This document shows, in pieces, positions 56,495-64,000 of a DNA stretch of 64,000 nt (the stretch's first letter is position 1; the number at the start of each line of letters is the position of its first letter). The stretch is from UBA6912 sp041611095 (GTDB lineage Bacteria; Actinomycetota; Acidimicrobiia; Spongiisociales; UBA5794). A program made the position numbers and the translations under genes. The DNA is taken from NCBI GenBank assembly GCA_041611095.1, contig JBFINP010000007.1, positions 16,681 to 80,680 of the forward strand, in the 5' to 3' direction. A model generated the notes under the pieces. The model ran no database searches and had not been told where the DNA came from. It saw nothing but the letters and a program-made list of their open reading frames with translations.

Positions 56495-57364
56495 TCAGGA
56501 CCGACGACGAACGAGCTCTTGCAGCAACATGGCGTCACGCGGAGCGTACCCGTTCTCGTCGTTGTCGAAGTAGACGTAGACGTCCCGTTGCCGGCGCCGC
56601 GGCGGCGATCGACGCGTGATGCGTACCGCATCGTCGGGTTCCCCTCCCTGGTGCCAGCACTGAATCCGACGTGCCCATTGCGCAAGCTGGGCTGGGCCAT
56701 ACGGGCTGGCGTACAAGCGACCGGGTCCGTGGAGGCGGAGGTACACGAAGCCGGCCGTGACCTCTTCGAAGTAGGGCCAGGCAGCTGCGTGGGAGAAGGC
56801 GAGCGCCACACCGTGCCGGCGGGCGATCGACACCATCTCGGCACACATCCAGCTGGGGTGGCGGACCTCGATGACGTGGCGTAGGCGCCGTGTCCCACCC
56901 GGGCCTAGGGCGGCCTCTCGCACCCGTTCGTCATGCTTGCGAGCGAGGGCGGCGGCAGACCCCGCATCTCGAGGCAGCAGCCGCAGGAACGCATCGATCC
57001 GGTCGGCATCGAAGTGCAGGTGAGGTGACACCTGCCAGAGCATGGGGCCGAGCTTGTCCTCGAGCTCGAGGAGGCCCGAGGCGAGGAAGTTCGCCAGCGC
57101 CGTGTCCACGCCTGCCAGCTTCTTGTTGTGCGTGATGAACCGGCTGCCTTTGATCGCAAAGGTGAATCCCGGCGGCACCGCCGTACCCCACCGGCGAACG
57201 GTCTCCGGCGAGGTCAGGCCGTAGAAGGTTCCATTGACCTCGACGGTCGGGAAGTGGTCGGCGACGAAGGACAACTCGTCACGCCGGCGGAGCGAATCCG
57301 GGTAGAAGTCGCCTCTCCACGCCCGGTAGTTCCAGCCGGACAGCCCGATTCTGATGCGTCCCAT
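56495..57364 (-). CDS. DUF72 (YecE-like) protein
   Basis: The 289-residue protein has the DUF72 barrel signatures: RIGLSGWNYRAWRGDFYP at the start, FPTVEVNGTFYGL, and FTFAIKGSRFITHNKKL. Later blocks are VIEVRHPSW and YVYFDNDENGYAPRDAM. Members form a TIM-barrel-like fold of unknown activity, sometimes near nucleic-acid genes. All conserved aromatic and charged positions seem present. It stands alone between two minus-strand genes of unknown role. Confidence 0.88.
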   Translation of the reverse strand: MGRIRIGLSGWNYRAWRGDFYPDSLRRRDELSFVADHFPTVEVNGTFYGLTSPETVRRWGTAVPPGFTFAIKGSRFITHNKKLAGVDTALANFLASGLLELEDKLGPMLWQVSPHLHFDADRIDAFLRLLPRDAGSAAALARKHDERVREAALGPGGTRRLRHVIEVRHPSWMCAEMVSIARRHGVALAFSHAAAWPYFEEVTAGFVYLRLHGPGRLYASPYGPAQLAQWARRIQCWHQGGEPDDAVRITRRSPPRRRQRDVYVYFDNDENGYAPRDAMLLQELVRRRS

Positions 57365-57450
57365 GGTGTGGCGATCGCTTCTCGATGTCGGTGCCGGCGA
57401 GCGGCGGGCGTGTGTGTGGTTACCGGTCGGGAGGTACGGGTCGTGTGCGC

Positions 57451-57984
57451 TCAGCGGGGGTGAACCGGTTCGACCAGGCGCCCGCCGTGCGTTTCGAGGG
57501 TAGACGCGGCGACCGAAGGACGGTCGACGCCGACCACGACGAGAACCTCTCCCTCGTCGAGGCCCACATGCGTCCAGTCGCGTTCGTCCCAGAGCAGGGG
57601 ACGGTGTCGGTTCACGCCGTAGTAGCCCCCCAGCACCGCACCGGCGATCGCTCCGACCGATCCGATCACCAAAAAGGCGATCACGTCCGAGACGGAGCTC
57701 CAGGCAACGATTCCGACGAGGCCCAGCACCAGGAAGCCGATGACGGCGCCAAGAGGGGCTCCCATGGACAGGCCGGAGCGGATCTCCTGTCCGGCAGGCG
57801 TGTCGATGACGTAGCCATCTCCGTTCCAGACGGCTTCGGTGATCTTCGCCCCGGCCAGATTCCGAGAGCGAAGCGCAGCGGCGGCCATGGCCGCCCGCTG
57901 CCGGTTCTCGAACACGGCGCCGACGATGGTTGCTTCCTCGTGAGCCACAGCGCGCACACCTCCATTCGGATCGCTGCCGACCAC
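57451..57984 (-). CDS. Membrane protein with glycine-zipper segments
   Basis: The 177-residue product has a soluble N-terminal part (VGAVFENRQRAAMAAAALRS), two hydrophobic stretches rich in glycine (LGAVIGFLVLGLVGIVAW and FLVIGSVGAIAGAVLGGYYG), and a hydrophilic C-terminal part with GLDEGEVLVVVGVDRPSVAA. This is the layout of general-stress-type proteins that flank a membrane helix pair with ferredoxin-like domains. Function is unknown. The GTG at 57984 and another GTG twelve codons in are both possible starts. Confidence 0.6.
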   Translation of the reverse strand: MVGSDPNGGVRAVAHEEATIVGAVFENRQRAAMAAAALRSRNLAGAKITEAVWNGDGYVIDTPAGQEIRSGLSMGAPLGAVIGFLVLGLVGIVAWSSVSDVIAFLVIGSVGAIAGAVLGGYYGVNRHRPLLWDERDWTHVGLDEGEVLVVVGVDRPSVAASTLETHGGRLVEPVHPR

Positions 57985-58111
57985 GTACCCCGAGCGCCTC
58001 GTCTCGAAACGGCTTCAGCCCGAGGGGCGTTTGTCGATGACCGTGCGGGGGTATGCCAGTGAGGTACGCCAGTCAGCCAGTCACGACGTGTCGTCGAGAG
58101 GGGAGGATCTG

Positions 58112-58750
58112 ATGACTTCGAAGTCATGGTCGCACCGCTGGGTGCCAATCGCAGTGCTGATGGTGATGACGGCTCTCATCACTGCACCGGCGGCGGTCTG
58201 GGCGTCGCATCGCTTCTCAGACGTTCCCGACACCGACGTCTTCCACGAAGACATCGATGCCATCGCCGATGCCGGCGTGACCGTCGGCTGCAACCCACCG
58301 GAAAACACAGAGTTCTGTCCAGATGACGCAGTGACGCGCAAACAGATGGCCGCGTTCCTGAACCGTCTCGGGGCGCTCGACGGCGACAAGACACCCGTGG
58401 TCAACGCCCGGACGGTGCAGGGCTTGGCCCTCTACGCGGATATCGTCGAGGTCGAGGTCGCCAATGCCGAGGACAACGAGGAGGAGTGTGAGCCCACGGA
58501 GAGCCTGATAGGACCCGATCACGAGTTTGGCTCGTTCTTCACCACGTACCAGCTACTCGCCGTGCCCGACGCTGTCGACTTCTTCACGTTCGATGTGAAC
58601 GTGGCAGCGTCCGATCGAGATCCGTCGGGGAATCTGCCGCCAAGCGGCTTCCTGATCTGCTTTGCTACCAACGATGGTCGCGAGCTGCCGGACGGCACGT
58701 ATCGCCTCTTCCGTATCGAGGCCCACGAACTGGAACCTGTCTCCGACTGA
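58112..58750 (+). CDS. Second secreted protein with a single SLH-type repeat
   Basis: The 212-residue protein has a signal peptide (IAVLMVMTALITAPAAVWA) and one SLH-type repeat (FSDVPDTDVFHEDIDAIADA, GVTVGCNPPENTEFCPDDAV, TRKQMAAFLNRLG) at about residues 33-90. This is very similar to the repeat at 51455. The remaining 120 residues form a beta-rich domain unlike that of the paralogue. Acidic clusters (EDNEEECEP) may bind calcium. ATG at 58112 has GGGGAGGA upstream. Confidence 0.85.
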   Translation: MTSKSWSHRWVPIAVLMVMTALITAPAAVWASHRFSDVPDTDVFHEDIDAIADAGVTVGCNPPENTEFCPDDAVTRKQMAAFLNRLGALDGDKTPVVNARTVQGLALYADIVEVEVANAEDNEEECEPTESLIGPDHEFGSFFTTYQLLAVPDAVDFFTFDVNVAASDRDPSGNLPPSGFLICFATNDGRELPDGTYRLFRIEAHELEPVSD

Positions 58751-58763
58751 CGCCGCTGCGGTC

Positions 58764-58807
58764 GCCGGCCGGCCACGCGCGGGGTCGAACCCGCGCAGCC
58801 GGCCGGC
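58764..58807. terminator. Long two-part hairpin after the SLH gene
   Basis: GCCGGCCGGC (58764-58773) pairs with GCCGGCCGGC (58798-58807), and GCGCGGG (58777-58783) with CCCGCGC (58790-58796) around GTCGAA. It is a strong structure with no T-tract, between the SLH gene and the convergent membrane gene. The rest of 58751-58903 holds nothing else recognisable. Confidence 0.65.
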
Positions 58808-58903
58808 TCGCAGCGTGGGTCGTGACGGGGAGCCTCTGGGCGGTCGTTCCGTTCGAGGCGCCTGAATCGCTGTTTCGAGGGGGCCGCGGCCGATAGCGAG
58901 AGC

Positions 58904-59200
58904 TCAGCCGAAGAGACGCCAGGCCGTTGCCGTCCATCCCGCTACCGCCAGGGTGCCGAGGTAGGCGATCACCAACCGGGTGTCGCCGAGCAAGCAGCGG
59001 CTCTTGACGAGGCCGCGCCGTCGGGCCCGGACGTATGTGGCAACGCCGGCGGTGCCGAACAGCGCAACCGTGAGCGGCGGAGTGATCAGCCAGGCGATGA
59101 GACCGATCGTCGTGAAGATGCAGATGCGCAGCGGGTCGAACTCGGGGGCGGGTCGGGGCTCCCGAAAGGTACGAAAGGCGGCGGGCGGCTCGGCGCTCAC
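58904..59200 (-). CDS. Small membrane protein, last gene of the radical SAM operon
   Basis: The 98-residue product has three hydrophobic segments (ICIFTTIGLIAWLITPPLTV, ALFGTAGVATYV and VIAYLGTLAVAGWTATAW) and a basic loop RARRRGLVKSR. The family is not recognised. The GTG overlaps the radical SAM stop by four bases (GTGA), so it should be translated together with that enzyme and may be a membrane partner. Confidence 0.6.
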   Translation of the reverse strand: MSAEPPAAFRTFREPRPAPEFDPLRICIFTTIGLIAWLITPPLTVALFGTAGVATYVRARRRGLVKSRCLLGDTRLVIAYLGTLAVAGWTATAWRLFG

Positions 59201-60795
59201 GGAGTCACCAACTCCGCGGGGAGGAGCGTGAGCGGTACGGTGTGTACCCGGCGCCCGGCCACCTCGGAGAGCTTCTGCCGGCCGAGTTGCGGCCACGCCT
59301 GGACGGCGCAGAAGGGAGCGCATTGGTCCCGCTCCGCCTCGCTCTTCGTGCCGACGTGGACGCAGCACTGCTGGAGCCGCTCCTCGATCATCGTGCTCAT
59401 GTCCATGAACGGCTTCACCACGATGCGCTTGACCCGGTGGGCCAGCATCTCGCGGAGCTTGTCCCCCCGCCCCACCGCGGAACCGGCCAGCCGGACGAGG
59501 CCGCTGATGCCGAGATCGCACGCCGTGCACACATCCCGAATCACCTCGGCCATGCGCGGATGCGACAGCGAGCTCTGGTCGGACAGCAGGCCCAGCAACG
59601 ACTCCTTGACCGCCGCTCGCAGCTCGGTGGACACGTCTTCGTTGCCGATCGTGTTGCTCACCAGGTCCAGATGCTCCTTGAGACGATCGTGTCCCATGAG
59701 CTCCACGAGCGATCGCCACGACCCGTCGTCGGTGCGCAGCATGTAGCCGACCGAGCAGCAGTGGGGGTGCGAACACGGCAGGGCAGTGAGGTCCCGCCAA
59801 GTGACGACGCCGCCGGTTTGGGGTCCCAATCGCTGCAGCACGCCGCCATGGGTGAGTCGCCGGAGCGCGTCGAGGGTGGGGGAGCGGCCGGAGCTGAACT
59901 GCGGCTGGATCGACACGCTGCAGACGTACGGGGTTGCCAACGCCAGATCCACCACGGCGCCGATCTCGTCGTCGTTGACTCCGAGGGCGGCCGTCATGGT
60001 CAGAGTCACGAACACTCCGGCCTCGGTGAGACGCTCGATCGCACGCTGCTTCATGGTGCGAAGATCGGCGCCGCGATGGTGCAGGTACGTCTCCCGTTTG
60101 AACCCGTCGAACTGAAGATAGACCTCGACTCGCCTTCGGTTGCGCCGGAGCCAGTCGAGGAGCTCGTCGTTGCGAGACAGCTCCACACCGTTCGTGTTGA
60201 CGAGGACCCTCGTCACGTTGCGTTCGAGGATGCGGTCACAGAGCGCGGTGAAGTCGGGGTAGATGGTCGGCTCCCCGCCGGACAGCATGAGCACATCGAG
60301 CCTGCCGTTCTCACGGACGATGCGGCGGTCGATGTTGCTCAGCACCTCCTCGGCGGGGACGACGCCTCGCAGGCTCGGTGACGAGTCGGCGAAGCACGTC
60401 GGACACCGCAGGTTGCACGCCTGGGTGATGTCCTCGAGGAGGATGCAGGTGTGTTGGGTCTGCATCTCGGGCAATCCGCGCAGGTAGGCGGCCGGGACGG
60501 GATCGAAGTTGCCGGGTTCGTCCGGGACGTGGAACTTCGTCGGGGCCGTCCACTCCTCCAGGTAGGCGAGGATCTCGGGCGACTCGTCGTAGAGCGTCAC
60601 GATCTTGCCGTGATCGGGACAGCCGCGGACCAGCCACACCTGGCCATCGGTCTCGGCCAGGTATCCGCTGAGACGCCGAACGTCGTGAAGGGTCCGGTCC
60701 GGGTGCTCCTCGTGGCACGTTGGGCAGAAGGCATTGACGTAGCGGAGGATGCGGTCCTCCCGCACCGGCATCCCGGTGGTGTATGGGGCACTCAT
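59197..60795 (-). CDS. Radical SAM enzyme resembling archaeal tetraether lipid synthase
   Basis: The 532-residue protein has the radical SAM cluster C127-x3-C131-x2-C134 (TQACNLRCPTCFADS) and the SAM-binding LSGGEPTIYPD. It has an N-terminal zinc/iron knuckle C24-x2-C27 with C59 (AFCPTCHEE, RGCPDHGK), and extra cysteines near the C-terminus (CSHPHCC, CCVHVGT, CAPFC). This layout resembles the MJ0619/Tes family, whose archaeal member couples lipid chains to make tetraethers. Function here is inferred. The ATG at 60795 begins MSAPYTTGMPVREDRIL. It overlaps the small membrane gene upstream by four bases and another downstream. Confidence 0.75.
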   Translation of the reverse strand: MSAPYTTGMPVREDRILRYVNAFCPTCHEEHPDRTLHDVRRLSGYLAETDGQVWLVRGCPDHGKIVTLYDESPEILAYLEEWTAPTKFHVPDEPGNFDPVPAAYLRGLPEMQTQHTCILLEDITQACNLRCPTCFADSSPSLRGVVPAEEVLSNIDRRIVRENGRLDVLMLSGGEPTIYPDFTALCDRILERNVTRVLVNTNGVELSRNDELLDWLRRNRRRVEVYLQFDGFKRETYLHHRGADLRTMKQRAIERLTEAGVFVTLTMTAALGVNDDEIGAVVDLALATPYVCSVSIQPQFSSGRSPTLDALRRLTHGGVLQRLGPQTGGVVTWRDLTALPCSHPHCCSVGYMLRTDDGSWRSLVELMGHDRLKEHLDLVSNTIGNEDVSTELRAAVKESLLGLLSDQSSLSHPRMAEVIRDVCTACDLGISGLVRLAGSAVGRGDKLREMLAHRVKRIVVKPFMDMSTMIEERLQQCCVHVGTKSEAERDQCAPFCAVQAWPQLGRQKLSEVAGRRVHTVPLTLLPAELVTP

Positions 60796-61109
60796 TGCTG
60801 GAAGCTCATGAGGAGCGCGATGCAGGCGCCGCCGCCGATCAAAAGCGCAACTCCGCAGCCGAACGCGGCCCCCACCCCAAACCCGGTACCGCGCCGCTGG
60901 TAGGCGACGACGGCCAGGGCGACGATGGGAAGAAAGAACCACAAGGCTCCCAGGTTTCCGAGAAACGGAGCGAGAAGGATTGCGGCGACGGCGAGGATGG
61001 CGGCACCGAACCCGGTGAGGACCGCACGCCGCCGCTCCGGCGAGGGCGGCTCCCCGGACGGAGGCGATGGGGGGGTCTCGTCCGGCGGCGGGGGTTCGGG
61101 CTCGGTCAT
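60792..61109 (-). CDS. Small membrane protein of the radical SAM operon
   Basis: The 105-residue product has a proline-rich N-terminus (EPPPPDETPPSPPSGEPP) and three hydrophobic segments (AAILAVAAILLAPFLGNLGA, LWFFLPIVALAVVAY, FGCGVALLIGGGACIALLM). The family is not recognised. It lies between the Lgt-like gene (9 bases downstream of it) and the radical SAM gene (4-base overlap). Confidence 0.65.
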   Translation of the reverse strand: MTEPEPPPPDETPPSPPSGEPPSPERRRAVLTGFGAAILAVAAILLAPFLGNLGALWFFLPIVALAVVAYQRRGTGFGVGAAFGCGVALLIGGGACIALLMSFQQ

Positions 61110-61118
61110 GGGATCTCC

Positions 61119-61895
61119 TCAGGCCGGCGTAGGTGCGAGCGCTCTGACCCGTCGACGCTGCATGACCTGCACGATCAACAGCGGTACCGTGACGGCGAGG
61201 AACAACTGAGAACCGCTGAGACCCGCCGCCATCTCGGGGTTACCCCGCACGAACTCCACTGCGAAGCGGAACAACCCATAGGCCAGCAGGTAAGCGGTGA
61301 AAGTGGTTCCCTCGCCGCCCACCCGATCGCGCAGCCGCCACAGCACGACGAACGCCACTGCATGGAACGCAATCTCGTAGAGGAACGACGGGTGCATCGG
61401 CTGGCCGGTGACGCACGTCGGGCACGCCGGGACCGTGGCGGCGACCTCCGGTGGCAAGGTGATGCCCCAGGGGAGCGACGTGGCCGTACCGATCTGCTCC
61501 GTGAGGAAGCAGCCAATCCGGCCGATCGCCATCCCCAACGCCACCGCCGGGGCGAACAGGTCGCCGGTGCTTCGTTGGTACCCGATGATGCGCTTGGTGA
61601 CGATCACGCCCAGGTATGCCCCTGCGAGGCCGCCGAGCACACTCCGGCCGCCGTGGAGCCACAGGTCGGCGAGGCTGTCGGCCTGGGGAGCGAACTGCCA
61701 GGCCGTCGAGATCTTGGCGAAGACGGCCCCGGATACGAGTGCACCGACGACGACCCACATGGTCTGCTCGGACAGCATCCTGCGCCGGTGCGCCAGGTGG
61801 AGATAGACCGCCGCAGCCGCCAGCACCCCGATGCCGATGAAGAACTCGTGTGTGGAGACTCCAACCCCGGCAACCCGGAAGAGCGTGGGCAGCAT
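61119..61895 (-). CDS. Prolipoprotein diacylglyceryl transferase-like membrane protein
   Basis: Lgt moves diacylglycerol from phosphatidylglycerol to prolipoprotein cysteines. The 258-residue protein has the Lgt layout with about seven membrane segments, the WLHGGRSVLGG loop (H81) and MHPSFLYE (168-174). The core signature reads GRIGCFLTEQIG (125-136), where a canonical Lgt has GRxGNF(x)NxE: the Asn is replaced by Cys. A CxxC insertion (ACPTC) is also unusual. It may be a divergent Lgt or an enzyme handling other glycerolipids. The ATG at 61895 is preferred over GTG at 61913. Confidence 0.75.
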   Translation of the reverse strand: MLPTLFRVAGVGVSTHEFFIGIGVLAAAAVYLHLAHRRRMLSEQTMWVVVGALVSGAVFAKISTAWQFAPQADSLADLWLHGGRSVLGGLAGAYLGVIVTKRIIGYQRSTGDLFAPAVALGMAIGRIGCFLTEQIGTATSLPWGITLPPEVAATVPACPTCVTGQPMHPSFLYEIAFHAVAFVVLWRLRDRVGGEGTTFTAYLLAYGLFRFAVEFVRGNPEMAAGLSGSQLFLAVTVPLLIVQVMQRRRVRALAPTPA

Positions 61896-61963
61896 GATCG
61901 GCCCACCGTACACACGGAGCCCGGCGGCGGGAAGGTTCTCTGTCGACGCAACTCACATCGATG

Positions 61964-61992
61964 TAGTTCGCCATGAGCGACGCGGGTAAGAT
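61964..61992 (+). promoter_or_regulatory. Candidate promoter of the UvrD/PcrA helicase gene
   Basis: TAGTTC (61964-61969) and TAAGAT (61987-61992) are separated by 17 bases. The helicase ATG lies 11 bases beyond the -10 box and no Shine-Dalgarno is visible. Confidence 0.5.
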
Positions 61993-62003
61993 CGCAAGCG
62001 CCG

Positions 62004-64000
62004 ATGTCCGATTCCATCCTGCTCGACGATCTCAACCCCGCTCAGCGCGAGGCCGTCGCCGCCACCGAGGGTCCGGTCCTCGTGGTGGCCGGCGCCGGCT
62101 CGGGGAAGACTCGCGTGCTGACCCGCCGGGTGGCCCACCTCATCCGTGATCTCGACGTGCCGCCCCACGCGATTCTTGCGATCACCTTCACCAACAAGGC
62201 CGCCAACGAGATGAAGGAGCGGGTCGCACGCCTGATCGGCCCGGTTGCCCGCAACATGTGGGTATCGACGTTCCACTCAGCCTGCTCCCGCATCCTGCGC
62301 AGGGAGGCACACCGGTTGGGGTACAAGTCGGCGTTCTCGATCTACGACGCCGCCGACTCGCTTCGGCTGATCACCCTGTGCGTCAAGGACCTCGATCTCG
62401 ACCCGAAGCGCTTCCCGCCGCGCAACATCCGCGCTGCGATCTCGAACGCCAAGAACGAGCTGATCGACTACGAGACCTTTGCCGCGGAGGACGCGGGTTA
62501 CTACCACGAGCGGGTCGCCGACGTGTACCGGCTGTACCAGCAGCGCTTGGTGGAGGCGTCGGCGATGGACTTCGACGATCTGTTGATGGTGACCGTGGAG
62601 CTGTTCCAGGCGCTTCCCGACGTGCTGCGCACCTACCAGGAGCGTTTCCGGTACGTGCTGGTCGACGAGTACCAGGACACCAATCGGGCGCAGTACGTGC
62701 TGGTGAAGCAGCTCACCGAGATCCACAAGAACCTGTGCTGCGTGGGCGACGGCGACCAGAGTGTGTACGCCTTCCGCGGCGCCGATATCCGGAACATCTT
62801 GGAGTTCGAGAAGGACTTCCCCGACGCCCGGATCGTGCTGCTCGAGCAGAACTACCGCTCGACGGAGATGATTCTGGAGGCGGCCAACGCAGTCATCACG
62901 AACAACCCGTCGCGCAAGCCGAAGCGGCTGTGGACCGACCTCGGCCGGGGCGAACCGATCCTCACTTATGAAGCCGAGGACGAACACGATGAGGCGGCCT
63001 TCGTCGCCGAGAAGGTGCAGGAGATGGAGCACGATGACGTTCCGCGCAGCGACGTGGCCGTCTTCTACCGGACCAACGCCCAGTCCCGCGTGCTCGAAGA
63101 GGTGATGGTCAAGTTCGGCATCCCGTACCAGGTGATCGGCGGCGTCAAGTACTACGACCGGCGCGAGGTCAAGGACGCCCTGGCCTATCTCCGGGCCCTC
63201 GTCAACCCGGCCGACACGGTGGCGCTCAAGCGCATCGTGAACACGCCGAAACGAGCGATCGGCGACACGAGCGTGGCGCACGTCGATCGCTACGCCGAGG
63301 ACGGGCGGATCAGCTTCTGGGAAGGTTTGCAGCAGGCCGGGCAGAACCCACGGCTGTCGTTGCGGGCACAGAAGTCGATGGCCGAGTTCATGGCGCTGAT
63401 GGACCACCTGTCGACTCAGATGGCGAAAGGCCCCCGGTCGGCGCTGGAGGCGATAATCCACGACACGGGGTACATGGACTGGGTCCGGTCCGAGAAGTCG
63501 ATCGAGGCCATGGGCCGGGAGGAGAACCTCAAGGAGTTGATCTCCGCCGCCGACGACTTCGAGGAGAACGGCCCGATCTCGCTGGGGCCCGCCGATTGGG
63601 AGGATCTCGACGGCGTGCGCAAATGCGAGCTGTTCCTGGAGTCGATCAGCCTCGTCTCCGACGTCGACAACCTCGAGGACACCGAGGCGGTGACGTTGAT
63701 GACGATGCACAACGCCAAGGGTCTCGAGTTCCCCGTGGTCTTCATGACCGGGATGGAAGACGGCGTGTTTCCTCACATGCGTTCGCTCGGCGACCCGAAG
63801 GAGCTCGAGGAGGAGCGGCGGCTCTGCTACGTCGGCATCACCCGGGCGATGCGCCGGCTCTTCTTGACGCGTGCGTGGAGCCGCAATCTGTGGGGCACCA
63901 ACAACTACAACCCGGCGAGCCGCTTCCTCGCCGAGGTGCCGGGCAGCCTCACGATCGAGGCGAAGCGCCGCCGCAGGATCCCTGAGAAGGAGACCGCGGG
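62004..64000 (+). CDS. pcrA: UvrD/PcrA-type superfamily 1 DNA helicase (3' end cut off)
   Basis: PcrA/UvrD helicases unwind DNA 3' to 5' in nucleotide excision repair and replication restart. The 665 residues visible contain Walker A AGAGSGKTR (29-37) and the Q motif LNPAQREAV. They also include TFTNKAANEMKERV, DEYQDTN (about 221-227), QNYRSTEMIL and VTLMTMHNAKGLEFPVVF. The motif VI block is EEERRLCYVGITRAMRRL. The gene runs off the window edge, so only the C-terminal tail is missing. It is divergent from the Lgt-like gene. Confidence 0.95.
   Translation, partial: MSDSILLDDLNPAQREAVAATEGPVLVVAGAGSGKTRVLTRRVAHLIRDLDVPPHAILAITFTNKAANEMKERVARLIGPVARNMWVSTFHSACSRILRREAHRLGYKSAFSIYDAADSLRLITLCVKDLDLDPKRFPPRNIRAAISNAKNELIDYETFAAEDAGYYHERVADVYRLYQQRLVEASAMDFDDLLMVTVELFQALPDVLRTYQERFRYVLVDEYQDTNRAQYVLVKQLTEIHKNLCCVGDGDQSVYAFRGADIRNILEFEKDFPDARIVLLEQNYRSTEMILEAANAVITNNPSRKPKRLWTDLGRGEPILTYEAEDEHDEAAFVAEKVQEMEHDDVPRSDVAVFYRTNAQSRVLEEVMVKFGIPYQVIGGVKYYDRREVKDALAYLRALVNPADTVALKRIVNTPKRAIGDTSVAHVDRYAEDGRISFWEGLQQAGQNPRLSLRAQKSMAEFMALMDHLSTQMAKGPRSALEAIIHDTGYMDWVRSEKSIEAMGREENLKELISAADDFEENGPISLGPADWEDLDGVRKCELFLESISLVSDVDNLEDTEAVTLMTMHNAKGLEFPVVFMTGMEDGVFPHMRSLGDPKELEEERRLCYVGITRAMRRLFLTRAWSRNLWGTNNYNPASRFLAEVPGSLTIEAKRRRRIPEKETA

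Noticed and set aside
58775..58796. T-arm-like GCGGGGTCGAACCCGC suggesting a tRNA 3' end
   Set aside because: It is the inner stem of a perfect nested hairpin. No acceptor, D or anticodon arms can be drawn around it and no CCA follows.

Overview
The window reads as chromosomal DNA of a high-GC actinobacterium, most likely an uncultured member of the class Acidimicrobiia. The evidence is the gene order of the ribosomal and rpoA cluster, GuaB3 next to guaA, frequent GTG/TTG starts with 1-4 base stop/start overlaps, many promoters placed 6-8 bases before the start codon (leaderless transcripts), and two secreted proteins with a single S-layer-homology repeat of a type I associate with this class. 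The class assignment is an inference. I see no phage, insertion sequence, tRNA, rRNA or CRISPR array. The region is core genome with unusually readable RNA-level regulation.

Layout. 1-3160: rpmJ-rpsM-rpsK-rpsD-rpoA-rplQ. 3205-5827: NUDIX protein, adhesin-like lipoprotein, Yip1-type membrane protein, truA. 5840-10250: rplM-rpsI-glmM, then glmS preceded by a glmS self-cleaving ribozyme. 10467-18743: a stress protein, a MUG-type uracil-DNA glycosylase, then a tight run acpS-nnr-alr-P1 peptidase-udg4-tsaE-tsaB-rimI-tsaD covering cofactor repair, cell wall, DNA repair and the tRNA t6A modification. 18748-21296 (minus): S41 protease coupled to a membrane-anchored sulfatase-like protein. 21438-23462: CIRCE-controlled groES-groL, followed by a cluster of hairpins and a 35-base direct repeat. 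23721-28051: secreted, hydrolase, GerMN, acetyltransferase, NUDIX and SDR genes. 28064-32516: ferric-iron type ABC transporter operon (minus) divergent from a DtxR-type regulator across an operator-rich gap. 32518-36631: flavin-type protein, an Nfu/HEAT fusion, citramalate synthase cimA with an attenuator leader, and a small mechanosensitive-type channel. 36701-40400: copper chaperone-like lipoprotein, CBS protein, GAF histidine kinase and two NarL-type response regulators. 40439-41594: trpS behind a classical Trp-codon attenuator. 41625-49648: acetyltransferase, esterase, USP/CBS protein, guaB3-guaA, PepSY protein, a conserved small protein and a metallo-hydrolase. 49716-55146: NrtR-type regulator, an SLH protein and nadA-nadB-nadC. 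55213-58750: lipoproteins, a DUF72 protein and a second SLH protein. 58904-61895 (minus): a Lgt-like membrane enzyme, a small membrane protein, a radical SAM enzyme resembling archaeal tetraether synthases, and another small membrane protein. 62004 to the end: a UvrD/PcrA helicase cut by the window edge.

How it fits together. Several gene groups carry a sensor in their own 5' region. glmS mRNA has the ribozyme that responds to glucosamine-6-phosphate. trpS has a 12-codon leader peptide with two adjacent Trp codons, a pause hairpin and an intrinsic terminator. cimA, the entry to isoleucine synthesis, has a 13-codon leader with two Ile codons followed by a terminator. groESL has a perfect CIRCE operator. 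The two ribosomal-protein transcription units share a promoter followed at once by a GC hairpin and a T-rich CTTGTG motif. The most interesting items are the two attenuators, the ribozyme outside its usual phylum, the ribosomal leader hairpin, and the tetraether-synthase-like operon.
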